From: Ilyobacter_A sp963675185
GTDB lineage: Bacteria; Fusobacteriota; Fusobacteriia; Fusobacteriales; Fusobacteriaceae
DNA length: 64,000 nucleotides
Assembly: GCA_963675185.2 (NCBI GenBank)
Contig: CAXXOH010000003.1
Coordinates: forward strand, 1,178,001 to 1,242,000
Reading direction: 5' to 3'
In this document: piece after piece, positions 8,465 through 16,123 of the stretch
Position numbering within the stretch: the first letter of the stretch is position 1
Layout of the letters: every line of letters begins with the position of its first letter
Translations under genes and position numbers: made by a program
Notes under the pieces: generated by a model
Databases searched by the model: none
Seen by the model: only the letters and a program-made list of their open reading frames with translations
What the model was told of the DNA's origin: nothing

Positions 8465-8824
8465 TTGGATTCGCCAAAAAACGGCTTCACCTTGATAGAG
8501 GTTTTGATAGCCATATCAATTTTTTCAGTAGCCATAATGGCTTTTTTAGCAGCCATAAACAGCAGCCTGAATTCTGTTATAGAAAACAAAAAAAGGTACG
8601 AGGCATTCTACTACTCCAAGGAACTTTACGAGGGGATAAAGGCCGGCGTTTACAATGATACCGGTTATAGCGAGGATAAGGATTCTGGAATAGAGTTCCC
8701 TGAGTTTGATGGTAGTCAGAATGAAAACTACTACAGGGTAGCTACTGTGGGTGCTATGGGAGTCTTGGAGGTAAGATGCTATGAGAAAAACGGAAAATTA
8801 TTGGTTGAAATTCCGAGAGAATAG
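8465..8824 (+). CDS. Type IV pilin-like / type II secretion pseudopilin
   Basis: A 119-residue prepilin. A short basic leader ends in the prepilin peptidase site G|FTLIEVLIAIS (Gly7-Phe8, Glu at mature position 5), followed by a hydrophobic helix to about residue 30. It starts with TTG at 8465, preceded by GAGGAGGACTAAAA, 2 bases after the tsaD stop, so coupling is likely. The small size and simple C-terminal part resemble minor pseudopilins such as GspI or PilV, but the exact subtype cannot be fixed by eye. A prepilin peptidase is not in the window. The next gene overlaps it by 44 bases. Confidence 0.85.
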   Translation: MDSPKNGFTLIEVLIAISIFSVAIMAFLAAINSSLNSVIENKKRYEAFYYSKELYEGIKAGVYNDTGYSEDKDSGIEFPEFDGSQNENYYRVATVGAMGVLEVRCYEKNGKLLVEIPRE

Positions 8825-9374
8825 TAGCAAAAAAGATAGTGGGATGACGCTACCGGAACTAGCGGTAACAGCAGCCATATTTTCTATTTTTATCGCCCTA
8901 CTTTATCCAGCATTACAGATATCAAGTGATACTTACAGCCTAAATATAAGATTCAACCAGTTCATGAACAAGATGGATGCAGCCATAAAAAGGATAGAGT
9001 CCTTAGCAGAGGAGAACAAAGAAATAGATGGCTGGACAAAACCGGATATATCCGGCAAGGTGGACGTTATAAAAATAGGTAGTTATTTATATGGTTTGGA
9101 CAACAGCAGCTTAGTTAGGTGGGATGGGAATATTAATAACCTAAAAGACCCAAAATTTTTGATAGAGTACGACGGTACAGAAAAAAACCAGTTTGAGATA
9201 AAAAAGTTTGACTTCTACCTCTATGACGGAGATGGGGAAGTAATGCTGACGGATAAAGCGGCGGGCATAGACCCGGTCTACATCAGGGTGGATGTAGAGG
9301 CAGACAACTTTTCTGTGGAGGGCAACAAAAACCGGCAGATAAAACTCAAATTCAGCAACGGGTTTTCAATTTAG
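8781..9374 (+). CDS. Second prepilin-like protein, GspJ/PilW-like
   Basis: A 197-residue prepilin with a long, basic leader of about 22 residues. The cleavage site is G|MTLPELAVTAAIF, with Glu at mature position 5, and a transmembrane helix follows. The globular part of about 150 residues is larger than that of the preceding pseudopilin, as in GspJ or PilW minor pilins. The ATG at 8781 has GGAGGT at 8767-8772, inside the previous gene, which it overlaps by 44 bases. It belongs to the same operon. The subtype is inferred from order and size only. Confidence 0.82.
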   Translation: MRKTENYWLKFRENSSKKDSGMTLPELAVTAAIFSIFIALLYPALQISSDTYSLNIRFNQFMNKMDAAIKRIESLAEENKEIDGWTKPDISGKVDVIKIGSYLYGLDNSSLVRWDGNINNLKDPKFLIEYDGTEKNQFEIKKFDFYLYDGDGEVMLTDKAAGIDPVYIRVDVEADNFSVEGNKNRQIKLKFSNGFSI

Positions 9375-9383
9375 GGGGAAATC

Positions 9384-10103
9384 ATGAACAAGAAAAAAGC
9401 TATGGCGCTGCCGATAACCCTTTTCACGCTAGCCATGCTCATGGTGGTGGCGTTCTCCATATCGAGGGTGACTGTACTGCAGGAGGAGAGGCTTACAGCC
9501 CTGGAAAATGGGATAACGCCTTTTGGAAGTAGTGACAGTAACAATCTTTTCACGGATAGTGATGGGGTACAGCTTTTAAGTGACTTAGAGAACCCACTTG
9601 AACTTCCTGAATTTCAAGAAAGCCAGGATAATGCTTCATTTGAAAAAGATAAAGTATTAGATCTTACTTCATATAGTGAGTATGCAATAAATACACTTGA
9701 ATTTGACAAAGATTCAACTTTAAAATTAGGAGCAGGTGAATATTGGATAAAAGAGTTGTCAGTGAAAAAAAATTTTAATATAAATGTAGTAGTCGAAGAA
9801 GAGGGGACAGCAAAACTTTTCGTTGAAAAATTAACAATGGCAAAAGATAGCCGTTTGAATTATCCAGATAATGCATCAGAATTGGATGCTGGAAAGTTGA
9901 TTATAATTGTATATGGTGATGTTAGTTTTGATAGTGCCAAAATTTGTGGCGGTATATATTCCAAAGGAGATTTAACACTGGAGGATAGCACGGTTTACGG
10001 AGCTGTTGTTGCAAAGACATTTTCACAAGGTGTGGATTATGTAAGGCAGCAGGTAATATATGATGAAGATGTTCTGCAGACTTTACTGGATCTAGACTAT
10101 TAA
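9384..10103 (+). CDS. PilX-like pilus assembly protein with solenoid-like domain
   Basis: A 239-residue protein with a basic N-terminus and a helix (MALPITLFTLAMLMVVAFSIS) like that of PilX or GspK-type minor components, but lacking the usual Glu5 prepilin motif. After a linker rich in Ser, Asp and Asn (about residues 50-90), the C-terminal half looks like a short beta-solenoid: alternating hydrophobic strands and a GGIYSKGDLTLEDSTVYGAVVAKTF-type pattern like that seen in bactofilin or PilX-associated domains. Bases from about 9590 to 9960 are visibly richer in A and T, with AAA, GAA and TTA codons where neighbours prefer AAG, GAG and CTG. This suggests a recombined or fast-evolving exposed domain. 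The function is inferred from the operon. Confidence 0.7.
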   Translation: MNKKKAMALPITLFTLAMLMVVAFSISRVTVLQEERLTALENGITPFGSSDSNNLFTDSDGVQLLSDLENPLELPEFQESQDNASFEKDKVLDLTSYSEYAINTLEFDKDSTLKLGAGEYWIKELSVKKNFNINVVVEEEGTAKLFVEKLTMAKDSRLNYPDNASELDAGKLIIIVYGDVSFDSAKICGGIYSKGDLTLEDSTVYGAVVAKTFSQGVDYVRQQVIYDEDVLQTLLDLDY

Positions 10104-10121
10104 CTTTCGGGAGAAAACGAC

Positions 10122-11672
10122 ATGAATAAGTTCTTAACGGTAGAAGTAACAGAAAATCTGATGAGGTGTGTTGTCTCCCAGAAAAGGGGCAGAGAGCATC
10201 TCATCTTGGATTTTTTTGAAGAAAAGCTGCCTGCGAAGGAAAGTGCCGGCGAGAGGAACAGCTATATTGCCAACAGGGTTAGCGAGCTGAAAAGCAAGAG
10301 GTTTTTAAACTCATATAAAACCAAACTTTTATACAACACCGGAAATTACAACTTTTTCACGTTGGAGCTGCCTAGGCTACCAGAAGAAGAAGTCGAGGTG
10401 GTTTTGGAAAAAAAGATAGAAAAAGAGCAGGAAAATCTGGCGGGTAAGAAGTTCGTCTATGAAAAACTGGGGTATAGCAGGGAGAAGAACAGGGATGTAT
10501 ACTTTATAAAGACCCTGGAAGATGGGAGCATAGAGTGGTTTAAAAACAAGAAACTCAAGGTGGCCGGAATGGACTTCGAAGTGTACTCCCTGGACAGGCT
10601 CTACAGAAATTTTTTAGAAGAGGGGAAAAATGTCCTTTTTTTGGATTTGAGGTCGGACAGGACCATACTGATGGTATACAACCAAAAGAGCCTGGAACTT
10701 TATAGAAGTATAGGCGTGGGACTGGAGGAGCTCCTAAAGAATATTTCCGAATTTTTAGGAGTTAACTCAGTCAAGGCACAGGAGTATAAGGACAGGTACG
10801 GGTTTATAGACAAGGAGATGGCGGAAGTTATGCTGGAAAACGGTGAGGAGTTCGCACCGCAGCTTAACCTGGCTTACGAGATATTCTTAAATAAGATACT
10901 CAGGAGAATACTGCAGTCCATAGACTACTTCCATTCGAACAATGGTGGCCAAGAGATCGACTGCATAAAATTTACCGGTGAATACCTAAGGATAGCCAAC
11001 ATAGGGGAGCTACTTTGCGACAAAACCAATATAAAGAGAGCATTACCTTTTAGGCCTCTGGAAGGGTTTAGATTAAAGACGGACATTGATCTAGAAAACA
11101 GAGATGTGAATACCATATTAGGGACTTTGAAATCGAAGAGAATGCCGCTTTCTTTTAGGAAAAAAAGAAGGCTTCCTTTTAAGGTGAACAGCCTATATAT
11201 AAGCGTGTTAAGCTTTTTCTTGGTTCTCATCTCTTTAAACTTCTTCTACTACAAGGTCGAAGAATATAGGTTGAAAAAAACTGAGCAGAGGATACTTAGT
11301 ACGCTGCAGCCGTTTTTCAAAAAAATAGACGAGTATGATGAACTGCAGAATAAAATCGAGGCTATGGATAAAAAAATAGAAAAACTGGAAAAACGCGGTA
11401 CTGCCGGCGAGTTTTATAGGGTCTTGTATGATATAACCGAAAGTATTCCTGCGGAGATATATTTCAACAGTTTAAATTTTAATGGGACAAGTGTGAGGCT
11501 CAATGGTGTGGCTACTTCGGAGACAGGACATCAGGAGCTCTACATCAAGGGGGTTTCTGATAGACTGTCAAGACTTTACAGAGTAGAAGTTGGCGAGATA
11601 AGGGTGCTTCAAAATAACCCGAAAGCTAAAAGCTTTGACCTTGAAATATTCTTGTCTGGCGGTGGTGAATGA
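10122..11672 (+). CDS. PilM-PilN fusion (GspL-like) pilus assembly protein
   Basis: PilM is an actin-like cytoplasmic protein that binds the short N-terminal tail of PilN, a bitopic membrane protein; in type II systems GspL combines both. This 516-residue product joins them. Residues 1 to about 340 show a PilM-like actin fold (NVLFLDLRSDRTILMVYN, YRSIGVGLEELL, ILQSIDYFHSNN). A transmembrane helix lies at about residues 357-378 (SLYISVLSFFLVLISLNFFYY). A coiled coil follows, then a PilN-type periplasmic domain from about residue 427 (FYRVLYDITESIPAEIYFNSL). Its stop overlaps the start of the next, PilO-like, gene. The fusion would anchor a pilus or secretion ATPase complex to the inner membrane. 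Confidence 0.85.
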   Translation: MNKFLTVEVTENLMRCVVSQKRGREHLILDFFEEKLPAKESAGERNSYIANRVSELKSKRFLNSYKTKLLYNTGNYNFFTLELPRLPEEEVEVVLEKKIEKEQENLAGKKFVYEKLGYSREKNRDVYFIKTLEDGSIEWFKNKKLKVAGMDFEVYSLDRLYRNFLEEGKNVLFLDLRSDRTILMVYNQKSLELYRSIGVGLEELLKNISEFLGVNSVKAQEYKDRYGFIDKEMAEVMLENGEEFAPQLNLAYEIFLNKILRRILQSIDYFHSNNGGQEIDCIKFTGEYLRIANIGELLCDKTNIKRALPFRPLEGFRLKTDIDLENRDVNTILGTLKSKRMPLSFRKKRRLPFKVNSLYISVLSFFLVLISLNFFYYKVEEYRLKKTEQRILSTLQPFFKKIDEYDELQNKIEAMDKKIEKLEKRGTAGEFYRVLYDITESIPAEIYFNSLNFNGTSVRLNGVATSETGHQELYIKGVSDRLSRLYRVEVGEIRVLQNNPKAKSFDLEIFLSGGGE

Positions 11673-12184
11673 TGAACAGCAGGATTAGGGATAGACAGAT
11701 AATACTCCTTTTGACTATACTTTGCCTGACGCTTTATTTTTTTATGAAAAATTATGTTATAAAATCAAGTGTACAAAGGATAAAAATTTACAAGGAAGGC
11801 ATAGAAAAAATAGAGCAGGACTATGCGAGAAACCTTAAAAAAATAAATTCGCTTGAAAAAAAGTATTCCGAGTACTACTATAAAAAGTCAAAGCTGGACA
11901 ATTTGAATCAATTAGCTGGGATAAGCGACGAGGGAGAAGAACTCATAGATGTAATAATAAATTCTGGAATAGAAGCCGGGATAGACTTTTCCTCTATAAG
12001 ATTTTCAAATAGCTTAGAATCGCATAAAGGTGAGCTAAGTTTGGAGTTCACAACAGACTATTTTAGGTTTTTAGAGTTCCTAAAAGACCTTAAAAATTTA
12101 AGTCAAGCAGTGGACATAAGCAGAGGTAACATAAACAGAAGTTCTGATAAGATAAATGTGCGGCTCTATATAGACTTAATTTAG
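11669..12184 (+). CDS. PilO/GspM-like inner-membrane pilus protein
   Basis: A 171-residue bitopic protein: short cytoplasmic start, transmembrane helix at about residues 11-27, a periplasmic coiled coil rich in Lys and Glu to about residue 80, then a small alpha-beta domain. This is the standard build of PilO and GspM, which dimerise with PilN or GspL. The start is ATG at 11669 or the adjacent ATG at 11672; the first overlaps the upstream stop as ATGA and is preferred. Identification rests on topology and on its place between the PilM-PilN fusion and the PilP-like gene, since sequence conservation in this family is low. Confidence 0.78.
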   Translation: MMNSRIRDRQIILLLTILCLTLYFFMKNYVIKSSVQRIKIYKEGIEKIEQDYARNLKKINSLEKKYSEYYYKKSKLDNLNQLAGISDEGEELIDVIINSGIEAGIDFSSIRFSNSLESHKGELSLEFTTDYFRFLEFLKDLKNLSQAVDISRGNINRSSDKINVRLYIDLI

Positions 12185-12194
12185 AGGGAGGCCT

Positions 12195-12638
12195 ATGAAA
12201 AAAAAGAGAATATCTATTTTTGTGGCGGCAGCGTGTGCGCTAATTTTCTTATTTTTGGGCCTGAAAGGCAACGGTAGAGAGCTTATGCTGATAACTGATT
12301 TTAAGAAAATAGATCACGAGAAGCTTCAATTAGAGGAAACTGAGAGGTACAGCAGGGAACTTAAAAATTCAGTGCAAGAGGACGAGCTGATTTTTGAAAG
12401 AAATATTTTTAAATTTGAAAACAATGATTTTGAATCAGATATTTATGATCCGAGGGGATTACCCTTGTTAAAGGGCATCGTACTGGGGAAAAAAAATGTG
12501 GCTTTTTTTTCCAGTGGTGAAGACGCAGTTCAAGGTGAAGAGGTTTTCGGGTATAGAGTAGAGAAGATATACGGGGATAAAGTAGTTCTTCTAGGTGCGG
12601 ACAAAAATGAGATAATATTGAAATTATGGGAGGAATAG
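12195..12638 (+). CDS. PilP/GspC-like periplasmic linker protein
   Basis: A 147-residue protein with an N-terminal transmembrane segment (about residues 6-22). A flexible charged region follows, then a small beta domain at about residues 85-147 with the pattern GIVLGKKNVAFF, GEEVFGYRVEKIYGDKVVLL and EIILKL. That pattern matches the homology region of GspC and PilP, which links the inner-membrane ring to the secretin. An AGGGAGG ribosome-binding site precedes the ATG. It ends one base before the secretin gene, whose N-terminal domains it would contact. A lipobox is absent, so it is more GspC-like than a classical PilP lipoprotein. Confidence 0.78.
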   Translation: MKKKRISIFVAAACALIFLFLGLKGNGRELMLITDFKKIDHEKLQLEETERYSRELKNSVQEDELIFERNIFKFENNDFESDIYDPRGLPLLKGIVLGKKNVAFFSSGEDAVQGEEVFGYRVEKIYGDKVVLLGADKNEIILKLWEE

Positions 12639-12639
12639 T

Positions 12640-14325
12640 ATGCTTAAAAATAGAAGAAACATTTTATTCCTGATTTATATTTTTCTTGGGATAAATCTTT
12701 ATCCTGCGACCTATGACGGGATAGAAATAGCTCCAAAAGAAAAAGTAACTTTAAACTATCGCCAGACCCCGTTAATAGACGTGTTAAAAAGTATCTCCAG
12801 AGCATATAACCTGAATATAGTACTAAGTGACAAGATAGCTGGGACAGTAACGGTGAACCTGAATAATGTGCCGCTAGATGATGCCTTGGAAGTTATACTT
12901 AAAGTCAACGGCTACACTTACATGAATAGAGGGCAGATACTGGAGGTATTGGATATAGACTCAGCAAAACAGAGAATGATCCTAGGTGAAGACGAGAGAA
13001 GAAGCTATAAGACATACAAACTCGGCTTGGTTTCGGCGACTGATTTTTCAGAAAAGATAAAAAAGGTGCTAAATGAAGAAGATAAAATACTGGTGGACAA
13101 GGATAAAAATCAGCTTATAGTTTTTGCAAGGTCTAGGGAGATGTTGCTTATAGACTCCATATTGGCGGACTATAGGGAGGAGATAAAATCAGACAGAAAT
13201 GTAGAGCTTATACGCACAATGTTTTTATCCCCTGAAGAGGTAGTGAACATACTTTCTGAGATGGGATACTCCATCTCAGGAGATGTAAGGGTGAGCAATA
13301 GCCTTAATGGGATACTGGTTATAGCCGGAAGAGATGAGGTGCAAAAGCTGAAAAATGTAGTGGGTAAAATAGACGTACCAAAACTTCAAGTGACTATAGA
13401 GGTCAGGATAGTAGAGATAAATGAAAGTTTCGGGAAAGAAACAGGGGTAAGTGGTTGGACCGTAACCGATCAGGCTGGAGATTCGTCCAATGATGGCTTC
13501 ATGAAGCTATTAGCGGCAGGGTTTTTGTCTGGGGGGACCCTGAGTGACGGAATATCCTTCGAAGGCGTCTTAGGCGAGGATCAGTTCAACGGAATATATA
13601 AGTTTATAATGTCTAACACCAACAGTGACTTGTTGTCAAAGCCAAACGTAACAACAATAAGCGGCAAGGAAGCCTTAGTTGACTTGACAGACGAAGTCCC
13701 ATACAAGCAGCTTGTCAAAATTGACGAGTCTGGGGATGTATCCACTCAGGAGTATGAGTTTAAGCAGGTAGGAATAAGCCTTAGGGTGACTCCTGTTGTG
13801 ACAGAAAATGAGTACATAAGCATGAAGGTGAAGCCGGAGATAAGTGAGGTTACAGGTTTTACAGATGACAACATACCCTATACCTCAAGAAGAAGTGTGG
13901 AAACAAACGTTATAGTGAAAAACGGAGAGACCCTTGCCATAGGGGGGCTTGTTAGGGAAACGGAGCTAGAGACTGTTACCAAAATACCTCTTTTAGGCGA
14001 CATACCTCTTTTAGGGCATCTTTTTAGGAGCACTAGCAAGCAAAAGCAGAAAAAGAACCTGGTGGTATTTTTGACACCGAAAATAGTAAAAGTAAGGGAG
14101 CTTTCCGAAAATCTTACATTGGTACAAGGAAAAGGAGTTAAGGAAAGAAGGTTTGTAGAGAAAACAAAATCAGGAGTTTCAAAAATTGAAGCTCAGACAA
14201 ACGCACCCCAAAGTTCCTCTACAGAGGAGGTTTTGGAAAACCTAAGCGACAGCGAGAGGTACGGAATAAAGGAAGAATTACAGAAGATCCAAAAGCAGCA
14301 GCTGATAGATGATCTTCTAAAGTAA
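12640..14325 (+). CDS. Secretin, PilQ/GspD family
   Basis: Secretins form the large outer-membrane channel of type IV pili and type II secretion systems, so their presence implies a diderm cell. The 561-residue protein has a signal peptide (about residues 1-23). An STN-type domain (VTLNYRQTPLIDVLKSISRAYNLN, about 35-100) and N-type domains (about 115-255) follow. The C-terminal secretin domain includes SKPNVTTISGKEALVDL, VNVIVKNGETLAIGGL-like sequence and IPLLGDIPLLGHLFRS before KKNLVVFLTPKIV. A tail of about 80 residues after the beta-barrel, rich in Ser, Glu and Lys, may bind a pilotin. The family is certain; whether it serves a pilus or a secretion system cannot be decided from this gene alone. 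Confidence 0.95.
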   Translation: MLKNRRNILFLIYIFLGINLYPATYDGIEIAPKEKVTLNYRQTPLIDVLKSISRAYNLNIVLSDKIAGTVTVNLNNVPLDDALEVILKVNGYTYMNRGQILEVLDIDSAKQRMILGEDERRSYKTYKLGLVSATDFSEKIKKVLNEEDKILVDKDKNQLIVFARSREMLLIDSILADYREEIKSDRNVELIRTMFLSPEEVVNILSEMGYSISGDVRVSNSLNGILVIAGRDEVQKLKNVVGKIDVPKLQVTIEVRIVEINESFGKETGVSGWTVTDQAGDSSNDGFMKLLAAGFLSGGTLSDGISFEGVLGEDQFNGIYKFIMSNTNSDLLSKPNVTTISGKEALVDLTDEVPYKQLVKIDESGDVSTQEYEFKQVGISLRVTPVVTENEYISMKVKPEISEVTGFTDDNIPYTSRRSVETNVIVKNGETLAIGGLVRETELETVTKIPLLGDIPLLGHLFRSTSKQKQKKNLVVFLTPKIVKVRELSENLTLVQGKGVKERRFVEKTKSGVSKIEAQTNAPQSSSTEEVLENLSDSERYGIKEELQKIQKQQLIDDLLK

Positions 14326-14337
14326 AGGGTGGTAAAT

Positions 14338-16071
14338 TTGAAAATCTTGTCTGTTACAGTGCTTTATTTTATTTTAATAGCCCAAATTTTCCCTATCGAA
14401 AAGTATACGAGGGAGATGTTTCTGGGTAATGAAGTCTACTTTCCCAAGTCTAATACAGAATATATAGAGGACTTAATTGAGTCCGGAGAGACTGAAAATT
14501 TACTAGAACTCTCTTACTCATATGCCCAACTGGGAGAAGCTGAGGCATCCAGAATCTATATGGATGAGTATGAAAAAGCAGCGGGTAAAAAAGATTACCT
14601 CAAAATCTCTAAAGTATGGCACATACTGGAGGAGTATGCGGAGGAGGTAGCCTGCATTGAAAAGTATGTAGAAACCAATCCAGAAGATACATCTGTTTAT
14701 TATGACTATATACTAAATTTGATAGAGGAGAAGAAGTTGGACTTGCCCTCTGAAAAATATGAGCTTAGCCGTTTAGACAGAATGTTTCTGTACAGGGAAA
14801 ACCTGGAGTTATTCATAAGGTCATACTACATGACGGAATGGAGTGAGGGTGAATACAGTGAGATAATGGAGTTTCTTATCTATAAAGGGGTGGACAAAAA
14901 CCCTAAACTGAAAAAATTTTTTATGAATAACGCATCGAAACTACAGATCGGGGAATACTTATACAAAAGAACAGAAGTTGGAGACGAAAAATCTTATTTT
15001 AGCTATTTTAACTATATGGAGAGGAATAATCTAGAAATAATTCCTCGCGATACAATTGAAAAACTATATCTTCTAAAGTATCTAGGCGACAGTGAGGAGT
15101 TTTCCAAGATTTACGGTGAGGAATTGAGACAGGCTGTTGAAAAAAAGGAGTTTAATACCCTGTACAGTCTATACCTTTTTAGCGGTGATTTAAAGATACT
15201 CTACAACTTGGCGTTTGAAAACGAGGACTATTTATACCGATTCATAGTAGAGGTTTTTAGCAGGGACAGGGACTTGGCTTTAAATCTGGTGGAGGAGTTT
15301 AAAAAAAGGCATAAGAGTTCAAAATATAGAACAGAGATAGCCAAACTTGAAATAAAGATGGATGTTAGCAGTGAGAAAAAGCTACAGGTAGTAGACTCCT
15401 ATCTAGAAAAAGAATTCGATCTAGAGCTCTTCTCGGAAAAGATAGAGATTTTAAAAGAAGAGGGAAGGGTAAAAGAGAGCATCAGACTTATAGAAGAAAA
15501 ACTGCAATACAGCGACCTAAATGAGGATCTTATAATTTACTATATTGACGTCATGGAAGAGATTGGGGAATTTGATCAGCTTATTGCTACGCTGCACGAT
15601 ATCAAGGAAAAGTCCTACTACTTTGAGGTATGTCTCAAGAATGGATATCCTGTGGATGAAGAATTGAGCGGGGCTTTTTTGGACTACAATTTCGAACATA
15701 TGAACCTAGAGTATCTTTACAGCCATATGGAAGGGCTTAGGGACTGGCAGTTAGAAAAGCTGGTCGAGAGAGGGAACACCCAATTTTCATCCGAGCTAAA
15801 TAGGAGAAAAGCTCTGAGTCAAGGTACAGAAAACCCAGGTGATATCGAGTACATGTATTTTGATAGCAAACCCAGATGGGCTAGCTTGGCGGATTTGGAA
15901 TTTTTGGACAAGAAGACTCCAGCTGAGTACTACTACTTGGCGCAATACTACAGCAGCATGGGCCAATATAAAAAAAGCGAGAAATATCTGGAAAAAATCT
16001 ACGATAAATATAGCTTGTCTGATAAGTTGAGAGAACTGAGAGAGTATAATTTAAAAAATCTAGGCAGCTGA
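14338..16071 (+). CDS. Exported helical-repeat (TPR-like) protein, last gene of pilus operon
   Basis: A 577-residue protein with a signal peptide (about residues 1-20, ILSVTVLYFILIAQIFP). It then consists almost wholly of predicted helices with TPR-like spacing, for example LLELSYSYAQLGEAEASRIYMDEYE near the start and YYLAQYYSSMGQYKKSEKYLEKIYD near the end. I do not recognise a specific family. An upstream in-frame GTG at 14329 overlaps the ribosome-binding site AAAGGGTGG, so I chose TTG at 14338. It follows the secretin by 12 bases, which suggests a role in secretin assembly or as a periplasmic scaffold. A bidirectional terminator follows. Confidence 0.75.
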   Translation: MKILSVTVLYFILIAQIFPIEKYTREMFLGNEVYFPKSNTEYIEDLIESGETENLLELSYSYAQLGEAEASRIYMDEYEKAAGKKDYLKISKVWHILEEYAEEVACIEKYVETNPEDTSVYYDYILNLIEEKKLDLPSEKYELSRLDRMFLYRENLELFIRSYYMTEWSEGEYSEIMEFLIYKGVDKNPKLKKFFMNNASKLQIGEYLYKRTEVGDEKSYFSYFNYMERNNLEIIPRDTIEKLYLLKYLGDSEEFSKIYGEELRQAVEKKEFNTLYSLYLFSGDLKILYNLAFENEDYLYRFIVEVFSRDRDLALNLVEEFKKRHKSSKYRTEIAKLEIKMDVSSEKKLQVVDSYLEKEFDLELFSEKIEILKEEGRVKESIRLIEEKLQYSDLNEDLIIYYIDVMEEIGEFDQLIATLHDIKEKSYYFEVCLKNGYPVDEELSGAFLDYNFEHMNLEYLYSHMEGLRDWQLEKLVERGNTQFSSELNRRKALSQGTENPGDIEYMYFDSKPRWASLADLEFLDKKTPAEYYYLAQYYSSMGQYKKSEKYLEKIYDKYSLSDKLRELREYNLKNLGS

Positions 16072-16080
16072 ATGCAGACT

Positions 16081-16123
16081 GGAATAAAAAAGAACGAGCT
16101 AGAAGCTCGTTCTTTTTTATTCC
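16081..16123. terminator. Bidirectional terminator between convergent genes
   Basis: A perfect 20-bp stem (GGAATAAAAAAGAACGAGCT at 16081-16100 with its complement at 16104-16123) around an AGA loop has A and T runs inside the stem on both strands. It serves the pilus operon and the minus-strand gene, whose stop codon lies inside it. Confidence 0.93.
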
